This document shows, piece by piece, positions 8,165 to 17,029 of a stretch of 55,727 bases of DNA. The first letter of the stretch is position 1. The number at the start of each line of letters is the position of its first letter. The notes beneath the pieces were generated by a model. It worked only from the letters and a program-made list of their open reading frames with translations. It made no database searches and was not told where the DNA came from. The DNA is taken from the NCBI RefSeq assembly GCF_019352175.1, contig NZ_JACBYI010000048.1, forward strand, positions 1-55,727, given 5' to 3'. The stretch is from Paenibacillus sp. S150. Lineage in GTDB: Bacteria; Bacillota; Bacilli; Paenibacillales; Paenibacillaceae. Position numbers and translations under genes: made by a program.

Positions 8165-9474
8165 TCCCCTCCCTTCAGCACCGCCGGTCCGGCCGCCGGC
8201 AAGGCTGCCAATTGCGTGTCGTCGAACAGGGTAAGCTGCTCGTATTGCGGCGGCTCTACCGAGGCAAGCTCCTGTCCGGACATGAGCGAACGCAGCAAGG
8301 TGTGCTCGCCTACTTTAAGCCCCTCCAGCATCTTCCCTTTGCAGGTAATGAAGAATTGGGCGCGTTTGAGTACAACGCCAAGCTTCTTCAGACTGTGGAA
8401 GTCCAGCGATCCGGCCCGGCGCGCCTTCACAATCCGCTGTGCACTCTTTACGCCGATGCCCGGCACCCGCAGCAGCATGTCATACGGCGCAAGGTTGATT
8501 TCAACCGGGAATTGCTCCCGGTGATTAACGGCCCAGCCGCATTTCGGATCAAGCAGCGGGTTAAAGTTCGGAGCCGCCTCATCCAGCAGCTCACTCGCCT
8601 GAAAGCCGTAGAAGCGCAGCAGCCAATCGGCCTGGTAGAGCCGGTGCTCCCGCAGCAGCGGCGGCTTGGTATCCAGAGCGGGCAGCAGGGAATGCTCCAC
8701 CACAGGCGTATACGCAGAGAAAAAAACGCGCTTCAGGCCGTACTTCCGGTACAGCCCTTCGGTGAGGGTCAGAATACGGTAATCGGTGTCCGGCGTTGCC
8801 CCCACAATCATCTGGGTGCTCTGTCCGGCGGGAGCAAAGCGGGGAGCATGATTATATTTGACGAGATCCGAGCGGTTCTCGTTAATTTTTTCCTTGATCA
8901 GGGACATGGGCTTCAGAATGGAGTCTTTGCTTTTGTCGGGGGCAAGCCGTCCGAGGCTTTCCTTGGAAGGCAGCTCAATATTGACACTCATGCGGTCCGC
9001 CAGAAGGCCGAGCCTGGACAACAGCGCGTCGTCGGCGCCGGGAATGGCCTTCACATGGATATAACCTCTGAAATGGTAGACATTCCTCAGCAGTTCAAGG
9101 GCGGCAATCATTTGCTCGGTTGTATAATCGGGATTCCGCATAATACCGGAGCTTAGGAACAGTCCTTCAATGTAATTGCGCCGGTAGAACTGCAAGGTCA
9201 GATCCGCGAGTTCCTCCGGCGTGAATGCGGCCCGGCGTGCAGGGTTTGATTTGCGGTTGACACAGTATGCGCAGTCGTACACGCAGCCGTTGGTCATCAG
9301 CACTTTAAGCAGCGAGATGCAGCGCCCGTCTGCGGCGAAGCTGTGGCAGATGCCCATGCTGACCGTATTGCCGATCCCCCCGGCCTGACTATTACGGCTG
9401 GAGCCGCTTGAGGTGCAGGCTACATCATATTTGGCCGAAGCGGTCAGAATTTCAAGTTTCTCCATCACATCCAT
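8155..9474 (-). CDS. Putative DNA modification/repair radical SAM protein (TIGR03916-like)
   Basis: A 439-residue radical S-adenosylmethionine protein. The 4Fe-4S motif is C64-x3-C68-x2-C71 in NGCVYDCAYC, preceded by further cysteines (20, 43, 52). Near residues 333-353 a helix-hairpin-helix DNA-binding motif (LLRVPGIGVKSAQRIV) is visible. This combination identifies the family annotated as putative DNA modification/repair radical SAM protein, whose reaction is unknown. The start ATG 9474 has AGGAGGG seven bases before it. The promoter holds a consensus Gram-positive LexA box, so the gene is probably damage-inducible. It is the first gene of a two-gene operon with the DUF4130 protein. Confidence 0.9.
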   Translation of the reverse strand: MDVMEKLEILTASAKYDVACTSSGSSRNSQAGGIGNTVSMGICHSFAADGRCISLLKVLMTNGCVYDCAYCVNRKSNPARRAAFTPEELADLTLQFYRRNYIEGLFLSSGIMRNPDYTTEQMIAALELLRNVYHFRGYIHVKAIPGADDALLSRLGLLADRMSVNIELPSKESLGRLAPDKSKDSILKPMSLIKEKINENRSDLVKYNHAPRFAPAGQSTQMIVGATPDTDYRILTLTEGLYRKYGLKRVFFSAYTPVVEHSLLPALDTKPPLLREHRLYQADWLLRFYGFQASELLDEAAPNFNPLLDPKCGWAVNHREQFPVEINLAPYDMLLRVPGIGVKSAQRIVKARRAGSLDFHSLKKLGVVLKRAQFFITCKGKMLEGLKVGEHTLLRSLMSGQELASVEPPQYEQLTLFDDTQLAALPAAGPAVLKGGEWI

Positions 9475-9497
9475 GCCGATCCCTCCTGATAACGGAC

Positions 9498-9526
9498 ATT
9501 ATATACCGAACATGTGTTCTTGTCAA
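9498..9526 (-). promoter_or_regulatory. SOS promoter: sigma-A promoter with LexA/DinR box
   Basis: Read on the minus strand: TTGACA (9526-9521), a 17-base spacer and TATAAT (9503-9498), both perfect consensus. The spacer contains the box CGAACATGTGTTCT (9507-9520, plus strand), which fits the Bacillus consensus CGAAC-RNRY-GTTYC closely (core GAAC-N4-GTTC). A LexA dimer bound there would block RNA polymerase. Confidence 0.88.
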
Positions 9527-9650
9527 AAGCATTGAATTGCGAATGCCTCAAGAGATTTTTTTCCCTGCAATAAATCACACTGCCGCCCTATCCAATCCTT
9601 TAGTAGAATAAAGTGTATTCAACAGTAGCCGTGAAGGGACGGAAGGCAGC

Positions 9651-11483
9651 ATGAACAAATGGTATGGACGGCATGCGTGGAGAAGCGGATTGCGGAATAT
9701 GAAGCTGCAGAACAAGTTCATGGTGAGCTATCTGTTGGTATGTATGATCCCGGTCTTGATTGTAAGCGCAGTCATTTACCGGTGGGCATCATCCAGCCTT
9801 GAGGATTCGGCGCTGGAGTTCGCTTCGCTGTATACCTCGCAAATTGAAGCCTCCTTGAATGAGTTCATTGAGGAGTATGACAAGCTCACGAAGTCGGTTC
9901 TGATTGACAATGATATTATATCCCGGCTGAGCCGCGAGGAGGCGATGTCCATGGATGAGCAGATTGCGCATAAGCTGACGGTTGAACGGACACTGATGCG
10001 CGTCGCCGTCCTGAAGCCGGAAATCAGCAGCCTGGTGCTGATCAGCAGGAACAACAGGGTTCACCAGTATACGAATACATCGAATGTGGTCAACGAAGGG
10101 CGGCTGCTGGGCCAGGATTGGTACAAGCGCCTGCATGACTCCAAGGAAACGTTTTTTATCACGCCGGCGCATGACCGGTCCTATTACGAGGGCAATGGAG
10201 AAGGGGCGGTCTTTACTGTGGCAAGGGTGCTGCTTAGCTCGGACGGCTCCTACGCTGGCGTGCTGCTCGCCGATCTGGACACGTTTCAGCTGCTGAAGCT
10301 GAACCAGGCTTTTGTGGTGGCGCGGGACCGTTACGATATGCGCGTCGTCATCGGAACCGGGGATGGGGAGATTGTCTATCATTCCGATGCGGCCAGCGGC
10401 AAAATGACCTGGAGGGAGATTTGGGATTCCGGGCTGACAATTGCGGAGGAAGGAAGCGACAGTCTGATTATCCTGTCCGGCAGGGCGGAGAGCGGAGGTC
10501 TGACCGTCAAAACGGAGATTCCCCGCGACCGTCTGCTGCTGAAAATCGGCAAAATGAAATATGCCACAATCATTGTCATCCTGGTCTGCGGCGTATTCAT
10601 CGTGGTGATCTCCATGGCGCTCAGCTATACGATCATTAAACCGATCAAAGAGCTGCGGCGAAGCATGAAGCAGGCGGAAACGGGGCATTACGCCCCGATT
10701 GAGAAGGCGGCGTCCGGCGATGAAATCGGCAGTCTCGTAGGCAGCTACAACAAGATGATCGTGACCATCAGAACGCTGATTGAGGATGTCTATATCGCGG
10801 AGATCAAGCAGCGGCGGGCCAAGTTCCTTGCCCTGCAGAACCAGATTAACCCGCATATGCTCTACAATACGCTGGAGTCGATTCGCATGAAGGCGCTGGT
10901 GAAGGAGCAGGACGAGATTGCCGATATGATCAAAATTCTCGCCAGAATGTTCCGGCTGGCGCTTGGCAAGGACGTAGCGCAGAATCTGGTCCGCCATGAG
11001 CTGGATTACGCCGCCAATTTTTTGAGGCTGCAGAATATCCGCTTCGGCGACCGGTTCCGCTTCGAGTCCCGCCTGGACAGCGCGGTTCTGGAGCGGCCGA
11101 TGATTCCGATTGTGCTTCAGCCGATTGTGGAGAACAGCATCAAGCACGGCTTCTTGGAATACAGCCGCATGATGACGATCGTGGTCGACGGCCGGGAGCT
11201 GCCGGACGGCGGACTGCTGCTGAGCATCGCCGACAACGGCTGCGGCCTGCCGCCGGAGAAGGCCGCAGCGCTGAACGAACTGCTGCGCGAGGCCGGCGGC
11301 GGAAGGCTGAAGCTGGACGAGGCCGGGGACGGTCCGGATCAGGGCATCGGATTGCGCAACATCGCCGAGCGTCTCAGGCTGCATTACGGCGAGGCCAGCC
11401 GGATCCGGGTGGGCGGCGGACAGGGGAAGGAGACCACGGTGGAAATTTATATTCCCGGTGAGGATAGAGGAGGGGAAGTATGA
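9651..11483 (+). CDS. YesM-type sensor histidine kinase (module 1)
   Basis: A 610-residue membrane kinase. TM1 is near residues 25-45, followed by an extracellular Cache-like domain to about 300, TM2 near 303-328 (ATIIVILVCGVFIVVISM), a HAMP domain, and the His_kinase domain with phospho-acceptor His402 in NQINPHMLYNTLESIRM. An HATPase region follows with PIVENSIKHGF, IADNGCGLP and GIGLRNIAERL. This is the LytS/YesM type that senses sugars or a sugar-loaded binding protein. It overlaps the response-regulator gene by four bases (ATGA). It should phosphorylate that protein, which would activate the downstream ABC operon. Confidence 0.93.
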   Translation: MNKWYGRHAWRSGLRNMKLQNKFMVSYLLVCMIPVLIVSAVIYRWASSSLEDSALEFASLYTSQIEASLNEFIEEYDKLTKSVLIDNDIISRLSREEAMSMDEQIAHKLTVERTLMRVAVLKPEISSLVLISRNNRVHQYTNTSNVVNEGRLLGQDWYKRLHDSKETFFITPAHDRSYYEGNGEGAVFTVARVLLSSDGSYAGVLLADLDTFQLLKLNQAFVVARDRYDMRVVIGTGDGEIVYHSDAASGKMTWREIWDSGLTIAEEGSDSLIILSGRAESGGLTVKTEIPRDRLLLKIGKMKYATIIVILVCGVFIVVISMALSYTIIKPIKELRRSMKQAETGHYAPIEKAASGDEIGSLVGSYNKMIVTIRTLIEDVYIAEIKQRRAKFLALQNQINPHMLYNTLESIRMKALVKEQDEIADMIKILARMFRLALGKDVAQNLVRHELDYAANFLRLQNIRFGDRFRFESRLDSAVLERPMIPIVLQPIVENSIKHGFLEYSRMMTIVVDGRELPDGGLLLSIADNGCGLPPEKAAALNELLREAGGGRLKLDEAGDGPDQGIGLRNIAERLRLHYGEASRIRVGGGQGKETTVEIYIPGEDRGGEV

Positions 11484-13060
11484 ATATAGCATTAATCGAC
11501 GATGAGCCGGGAATTCTGGAAGGCTTGAAGCTGATCGTGAAACGGAATCTGCCTGAATGCAAGGTGATCGGCACCGCCCATAACGGCGTCGACGGCATCA
11601 GGCTGATCCGGGAGAAGAAGCCGGATATCGTCCTTACCGACATCCGCATGCCTCAGGCTGACGGACTGGAAATGATCGGAGCGCTGAAGGCCGGGGGCTG
11701 CACGGCCAGATTCATCATCTTAAGCGGCTATGCCGATTTCGAATACGCCAAGAAGGGCATGCAGCTGGGGGTACAGTTTTATGTCACCAAGCCTGTGGAG
11801 GAAGAGGATCTGCAGAGGAGTGTGCGGTCCTTAATCGCGGAAATCCTTGGGGAGCGGGCCCGGCTGCGGCAGATGAACGAGCTGAAGGAGGAAATCCGCA
11901 GCCGTACGGCCGAGCAGATGCTGCGGGATATTCTTGACGCCGGGAGCGACAGCCCGGCTTATCTCCAGGAGCTGGGCGGAGATTATCCGTTTGGCCGCCC
12001 CGGGTTCCGCTATCTGTGCGCCCTGATTGAGTTCGACGGCCTGACGGAGCTGAGGCCGGACAAGCTGCAGCTGCTCTATGGCACACTTGACTCCGGGCTC
12101 AAGGCTTACAAGGCGGTTTACCGTCTTCGTTATGTCGGCTCCCAGGTGGCGGTAGTGGTCTGCCACGACAAGGAACTGGATGAAGCCCGTATGGTCCGCT
12201 CGCTCGAAGCGGTGAAGAACACCGTTACTCTGGCAGCCGGCCTTACCCTGTCTGTGGGCGTGGGCTCGGTCTGCATGGGCCGGGACGGCATCGGCAAATC
12301 CTTCGATGAGGCCCGTCAAGCGCTGAGCTGCAAGGTGCTGAAGGGCTGCGGAACAGTACTCTCCTATTCCGCAACCGTTCGCAGCGGCGGAAGCCGCAAT
12401 GCCGTTCCGGAGCAGCATATCGCCAGGCTGGAGGCTTGCGTCGACAATGAGGATACGGCCGGAAGCGTGCAGGTGATCCGCGAAATCTTTGAGAGCCTGG
12501 CCGCCGACTCCTCCTTGAGCCTTGCCGATCTGCAGTATCAGTGTCTGAACATACTGCTCTCCAGCGTACGCAAAATGCCGTTTCACCAGCTTCAGCAGAA
12601 TGATACGCTCGGCCGGACGATTTTGTCGCTGGAGGGCATTTCCCGCTTCCGGACGCTGGAGCAGCTGCGCGATTGGCTGACGGAGATCATCGGGCGCATT
12701 ATAGAATTCAAATCGGTGCGCAATACGGCGAAGAAAAAAGATCACATCGCCGAAATCAAGGAGTATGTGTCGGAGCATTACCACGAGAGCATCAGTCTCG
12801 CGGAGCTGTCCGGCCGCTTTTATATCAATCCCTATTATTTGAGCCAGCTCTTCAAGCAGAAGACCGGCGACACGTATCTGAACTACCTGATCAATCTCCG
12901 CATGGGCAAAGCAAAGGAGCTTCTGGAGAAGACCGATCTTAAGGTATACGAAATCTGCCAGAGAGTCGGATACAGCGACACTAACCATTTTGCCAGGCTG
13001 TTTGAGCGGCATACCGGCCGCAAGCCGACAGAATACCGGAAGAATCCCGCAGGGCGATAG
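11480..13060 (+). CDS. YesN-type response regulator, AraC output (module 1)
   Basis: A 526-residue regulator. The N-terminal receiver domain (1-120) has the acidic pocket D7-D8, phospho-acceptor Asp54 in DIVLTDIRMPQADG, and the conserved Lys in VTKPVEEED. A long central region of about 270 residues links to a C-terminal AraC/XylS pair of helix-turn-helices (about 425-522), with IAEIKEYVSEHYHESISLAE, YLSQLFKQKTGDTYLNYL and the closing GRKPTEYRK. It is the partner of the overlapping kinase and the likely activator of the transporter operon starting at 13393. Confidence 0.93.
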   Translation: MNIALIDDEPGILEGLKLIVKRNLPECKVIGTAHNGVDGIRLIREKKPDIVLTDIRMPQADGLEMIGALKAGGCTARFIILSGYADFEYAKKGMQLGVQFYVTKPVEEEDLQRSVRSLIAEILGERARLRQMNELKEEIRSRTAEQMLRDILDAGSDSPAYLQELGGDYPFGRPGFRYLCALIEFDGLTELRPDKLQLLYGTLDSGLKAYKAVYRLRYVGSQVAVVVCHDKELDEARMVRSLEAVKNTVTLAAGLTLSVGVGSVCMGRDGIGKSFDEARQALSCKVLKGCGTVLSYSATVRSGGSRNAVPEQHIARLEACVDNEDTAGSVQVIREIFESLAADSSLSLADLQYQCLNILLSSVRKMPFHQLQQNDTLGRTILSLEGISRFRTLEQLRDWLTEIIGRIIEFKSVRNTAKKKDHIAEIKEYVSEHYHESISLAELSGRFYINPYYLSQLFKQKTGDTYLNYLINLRMGKAKELLEKTDLKVYEICQRVGYSDTNHFARLFERHTGRKPTEYRKNPAGR

Positions 13061-13351
13061 CTGGTCCGCGCCTTTTTGTCCGGGTTCCGCCGGGAAGCTT
13101 CCCCCCCCCCCACGGGCCTTCTCTGCGGCGGCATGCCGCCGCAGGGCTGCTTGCGGGGGTATTTGCCCATTCCGGCCCCGCCTGACTTCCACGATAGCGT
13201 TGCGGGCGTCCGGAGGTCGGAGTACTTAGGGCCCTCCCTTGGCTAAGGGAGGATTTGGGAGGGATCGAAACTATCTGGTAAATCTTAAAAATGACAGGCA
13301 AGAACCTATAAAATGTCCCTTTGTGCGGCTGGCGGCATGGCGCTATGCTTT
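13061..13351. other. Intergenic region with C-tract, 20-bp palindrome and hairpin
   Basis: No gene was found between the regulator and the permease. The region contains an uninterrupted run of 11 C (13101-13111) and a perfect 20-bp palindrome, TGCGGCGGCATGCCGCCGCA (13124-13143). A further hairpin, CCTCCCTTGGCTAAGGGAGG, lies at about 13230-13249. Control elements for the transporter operon must lie here or just after (see the cre-like site). Confidence 0.7.
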
Positions 13352-13367
13352 ATGTAAGCGAATACAA
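13352..13367 (+). promoter_or_regulatory. cre-like site (CcpA) before sugar module 1 operon
   Basis: ATGTAAGCGAATACAA fits the Bacillus cre consensus WTGNAANCGNWWNCAW at every position. It lies 25 bases before the TTG start of the first permease, a position where CcpA would act as a roadblock or repressor. Confidence 0.6.
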
Positions 13368-13392
13368 ACATAGAGGGATGGAGGAAACAAGA

Positions 13393-14364
13393 TTGAAAAA
13401 AGCATTAAACACAGCCGATATTGCGGCGGCAAGGGGTCCGGGGCTGCAGCGGCTCGGATTGCGAGACACCCTGCTGAGAAGGCTCAGCCCCTATTGGCCG
13501 CTTTACGCCATGGCCGTTCCGGGCTTGTTGTTCCTGATTATTTTCAAGTATATTCCGCTGGCCGGCTCGGTGATCGCGTTTCAGGATTATTCCGTCTTCA
13601 AGGGCTTTACAGACAGTCCATGGGTCGGCTTCAAGCATTTTGCCACACTCTTTCATTATCCAGAATTCACCCGGGTGTTCACAAATACGCTGATTCTCGG
13701 CTTCATCAAGGTATTCTGCGTCTTTCCGGTTCCGGTGCTGCTGGCGCTGATGATCAATGAGGTGCGCAAGGCCCGGCTGAAAAAAGGCATTCAAACTGCG
13801 CTGTACATTCCCCACTTTCTGTCCTGGGTCATTGTGGCGGGAATCGCCTTCGACCTGTTTGCGCTCAGCGGACTGTTCAACATTGTTATCGGCTGGTTCG
13901 GCCATGATCCGGTGCTGGTCATGCAGGAGAGCAAATTCTTCCGTCTTATCTATATGATTACCGCCGTGTGGCGGGACGCAGGCTGGGGCACGGTCGTCTA
14001 TATGGCGGCCATCAGCGCCATTGACCCGCAGCTGTATGAATCGGCAATGATCGACGGGGCCTCGAAATTCAAGCAGATGAAGCATATTACCTTCCCGCTG
14101 CTGGTACCGACTATTCTGGTGCTGTTCCTGCTGGAGATCGGAAATTTCATGGATCTGGGCTTTGACCAGGTGTATAACCTCCTGACTCCGATGACCTACA
14201 GTGTCGGCGACATTATGGACACCTACGTCTTCCGCACCGGAATTCAGCAGGCGCAGTACAGCTTCGCAACAGCGGTGGGCCTGTTCCAGGCGGTTATCGC
14301 TTTTGCCCTGGTCTATACGTTCAACCGGGTATCAAGAAAAGTTTCGGACGGGGGGCTGTGGTAA
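13393..14364 (+). CDS. Sugar ABC transporter permease, LplB type (module 1)
   Basis: A 323-residue integral membrane protein with six predicted membrane segments. It includes the typical N-terminal WPLYAMAVPGLLFLIIFKYI and the EAA-type loop ESAMIDGASKFKQMKHITFP that contacts the ATPase. Such LplB-family permeases import oligosaccharides. The start is assigned to TTG 13393 because GGAGG lies 8 bases upstream; an ATG at 13378 overlaps that site. It overlaps the next permease by several bases. No ATPase gene is present, as is usual when a shared MsmX-type ATPase serves several importers. Confidence 0.9.
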   Translation: MKKALNTADIAAARGPGLQRLGLRDTLLRRLSPYWPLYAMAVPGLLFLIIFKYIPLAGSVIAFQDYSVFKGFTDSPWVGFKHFATLFHYPEFTRVFTNTLILGFIKVFCVFPVPVLLALMINEVRKARLKKGIQTALYIPHFLSWVIVAGIAFDLFALSGLFNIVIGWFGHDPVLVMQESKFFRLIYMITAVWRDAGWGTVVYMAAISAIDPQLYESAMIDGASKFKQMKHITFPLLVPTILVLFLLEIGNFMDLGFDQVYNLLTPMTYSVGDIMDTYVFRTGIQQAQYSFATAVGLFQAVIAFALVYTFNRVSRKVSDGGLW

Positions 14365-14366
14365 GC

Positions 14367-15233
14367 ATGAGTGAAGCCAGAGGAGAAAAAATGTTCACCG
14401 CTGCCATTACGGGGCTGCTGGTTGTTTTGTCGGTCTTTGCGCTTATCCCGCTGCTGTCTGTACTCTCCACGTCGCTCAGCTCCAGCCGGATGGTCGATCT
14501 GAACGCAGTGACGCTGTGGCCGAAGGAGTTCACCTTGGATTCCTGGGGGTATATTCTCGGCCGCCCCGACCTGTGGCGCGCATTCCTGGTCACCGTGTCC
14601 ACGACGCTGATCGGCACGGTGCTGGCCCTGCTGCTGACTGCCCTGTTTGCTTATCCGCTGTCCAAAGCGGAGTTCCGGCTCGGCAGGCTCATTATGGTGG
14701 CAGTGGTAATCTGTATGGTGTTCAAGGCGCCGATTGTGCCTTACTTCCTGACGGTGCGGGGCATCGGGCTGTACGACAACCCGCTGGTGCTCGTCCTGCC
14801 GCATCTGCTTAATCCGTTCAACCTGATTATCATGCGGACGTTCTTCAAGGAATTCCCGAAGGAGCTGGAGGAGGCGGCTTTTCTGGAGGGCTGCGGCTAC
14901 TTCCGCATGCTGTTCCAGTTCGTGCTTCCGCTGTCCAAGGCGGTGCTTGCGACCCTTGCGCTGTTCTACGGGGTGGTGCTGTGGAATCAGTTTCAGCATC
15001 CGCTGTTCTTCATACAGGATACCGACTGGTTCCCGCTGCAGATCAAGATCCGCCAGTTTATTACCGATTCCAATGAAATGCCGCTCGCCGCGTCCACGCT
15101 GGACATCAATTACAACGAGCGCACGCTGAGGGCAGCAACTGTGATGTTCGCCATCACGCCGATTATTATGGTGTATCCGTTCTTGCAGAAGTATTTCGTC
15201 AAAGGAGCCATGATCGGCTCGGTCAAAGGCTGA
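14367..15233 (+). CDS. Sugar ABC transporter permease, YtcP type (module 1)
   Basis: The second permease of the importer, about 288 residues and six membrane segments. The cytoplasmic EAA loop is EEAAFLEGCGYFRMLFQFVLP, and the protein ends in FVKGAMIGSVKG, a tail typical of the YtcP/LplC family. The start is either GTG 14358, overlapping the upstream stop, or ATG 14367; a GGGGGG run serves both. It would pair with the LplB-type permease to form the channel. Confidence 0.9.
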   Translation: MSEARGEKMFTAAITGLLVVLSVFALIPLLSVLSTSLSSSRMVDLNAVTLWPKEFTLDSWGYILGRPDLWRAFLVTVSTTLIGTVLALLLTALFAYPLSKAEFRLGRLIMVAVVICMVFKAPIVPYFLTVRGIGLYDNPLVLVLPHLLNPFNLIIMRTFFKEFPKELEEAAFLEGCGYFRMLFQFVLPLSKAVLATLALFYGVVLWNQFQHPLFFIQDTDWFPLQIKIRQFITDSNEMPLAASTLDINYNERTLRAATVMFAITPIIMVYPFLQKYFVKGAMIGSVKG

Positions 15234-15327
15234 GGCTATGATAATTAACGTCCTGGTACTGGCAAATGCAATACGGTGACAAGGCCTGCAGGTCTTCACA
15301 TACAAATCAAGCTTAGGGGGAACCATC

Positions 15328-16905
15328 ATGCGGTTTAACAAAATAGGCAGGCTCGCGGTGATCACGGCCCTGCTCTCATCCATCCTTGCCGGCTGCGGCA
15401 ATGACGGGAACAAGGCGGGGACGGAAGAAGGAGCTGCTGTGCCGGGCGGAAACGCGGCGGCGGAGACGGCAGACATTGAGGTATGGACGACGAACCTGGG
15501 CTTCAAGCCGATTACGCACGGCAGTCCGCTCTACACCTTCTATAAGGATCTTCTCGGCGTCGGCGTCATCCATCCGTATGTGGAATGGAACGGCGGGACG
15601 ACCTATCTCAATCAGTTGAACCTCAAAATCTCCGCAGGTGAAATGCCGGATCTGTTCCTGCCGCAGCAGGGGATGGAGAGCAGTCTGGCCAAGAACGGCG
15701 CCCTTGCCGATTTGACCGATCTGCTCCCTGAGAAAGCGCCAAATGTCTGGAATGCGATTCCGGAAGAAATCTGGAACGTGGTCAAAGCGAACGACCCAAC
15801 CGGCCAGGGACGGATTTATTATATTCCCGGCGTGCTGGATTACGGGCGAACCTCGGGGCTGATCCGCAAGGATTGGCTGGATAAGCTGGGTCTTGCGATG
15901 CCGGCGACGCAGGAGGAATACGTTAAGGTGCTGGAAGCTTTCCGCGACCAGGACCCGAACGGCAACGGACAGAAGGATGAGCTTCCGACCGGCGGCCGCG
16001 AGCAGGCAGCGTGGATGGACCATCTGTTCGCGATGTACGGCGTGGCGATGAATGATGGGAAGCCGGACTGGGATCTGTATAACGGCGAGCTGACCTATGC
16101 GGCGGTAACGCCGAACATGAAGGCGGCGCTGGAATTCATCGCGAAGCTGTACAAGGATGGGCTGATCGATCCCGAGAGCCTGCTGAACAATAAAGCGAAA
16201 TGGGACGGGAAGATTGAAGGGGATAAGGTAGGCAACTATTACCACTGGGCAGAAGGGGTCAATGAGCGGATTGAGGCCATCCACAAAAATACGAATGTGA
16301 AGGCTGATTATTCGGTTCTGCCTGTACCCAAGGTGGAGGGTTACGAGGGCTTCTATTCCCTGAAGAAGACCCAGAATCCGGTCTGGGTGGTCAAGAACAA
16401 CAAAGGCGCCAAGCTGGATGCCACGCTGACGCTGCTGAACAGCCTGTACGACAAAAATAACTGGAACGCGCTTTTCCTGGGACTGGAGGGGATGCACCAT
16501 GAGCTCAAGGACGGCAAGCCGTCGCTGCTGCCGGAGGACAAGAGCACGATGGAGAACAAGCTGTTCCAGCCATATAACGATGTCGCCACCATCGATTTCA
16601 AGAGCGAGCTGTTCAGAAACACCGCCTCCGAGGACCGCATGTGGGCAGTGGAGCAAAATATCCGGAACATGGAGGACAACCAGCAGTATGTGAAGACGAT
16701 CGCGGGTGACGGCATGCCGGCCAGCCTGTATGACGGCTACGCGGATATCAACAACCGCACCCTGTACGTCGAGTACGCCACCAAAATCATCCTCGGCCAG
16801 TTCTCCATCGACAAATTCGATGAATTCGTCGATAAGTGGAACAAGTCGGGGGGCGAGGAGGTTACCAAGCGGGCCAGAGAATGGTATGACAAGGTCAATA
16901 AGTAG
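15328..16905 (+). CDS. Extracellular sugar-binding lipoprotein (module 1)
   Basis: A 525-residue substrate-binding protein of the LipO/YtcQ type. It has a lipoprotein signal with lipobox LAGC (Cys23), a linker rich in Gly, Ala and Glu, then a two-domain binding fold with DQDPNGNGQKDELPT, a loop commonly seen in these large binding proteins. It is anchored outside the membrane and hands its ligand to the two upstream permeases. A ligand cannot be named from sequence; the neighbouring GH94 phosphorylase suggests a beta-linked gluco- or related oligosaccharide. The start ATG 15328 is preceded by AGGGGGA. Confidence 0.92.
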   Translation: MRFNKIGRLAVITALLSSILAGCGNDGNKAGTEEGAAVPGGNAAAETADIEVWTTNLGFKPITHGSPLYTFYKDLLGVGVIHPYVEWNGGTTYLNQLNLKISAGEMPDLFLPQQGMESSLAKNGALADLTDLLPEKAPNVWNAIPEEIWNVVKANDPTGQGRIYYIPGVLDYGRTSGLIRKDWLDKLGLAMPATQEEYVKVLEAFRDQDPNGNGQKDELPTGGREQAAWMDHLFAMYGVAMNDGKPDWDLYNGELTYAAVTPNMKAALEFIAKLYKDGLIDPESLLNNKAKWDGKIEGDKVGNYYHWAEGVNERIEAIHKNTNVKADYSVLPVPKVEGYEGFYSLKKTQNPVWVVKNNKGAKLDATLTLLNSLYDKNNWNALFLGLEGMHHELKDGKPSLLPEDKSTMENKLFQPYNDVATIDFKSELFRNTASEDRMWAVEQNIRNMEDNQQYVKTIAGDGMPASLYDGYADINNRTLYVEYATKIILGQFSIDKFDEFVDKWNKSGGEEVTKRAREWYDKVNK

Positions 16906-17029
16906 GCAGGGCGGCAATATAACCTGCTCAAACCCGCAGCAGGCTGCAAGCCGTGAGTGACTCCTGCCGGAGAGGCTCAGGCTGCAGCCCTGCCGGCCGG
17001 GTCAGAAATATATACAGGGGAGTTTTGCG

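Noticed and set aside
7340..9156. Long open frames on the plus strand opposite the radical-SAM operon
   Set aside because: They are antisense shadows; the minus-strand proteins have clear family motifs, codon use and a promoter.
15376..16917. Long minus-strand frame opposite the module 1 binding protein
   Set aside because: Antisense shadow of a gene with a clear lipobox and family motifs; no ribosome site or homology.
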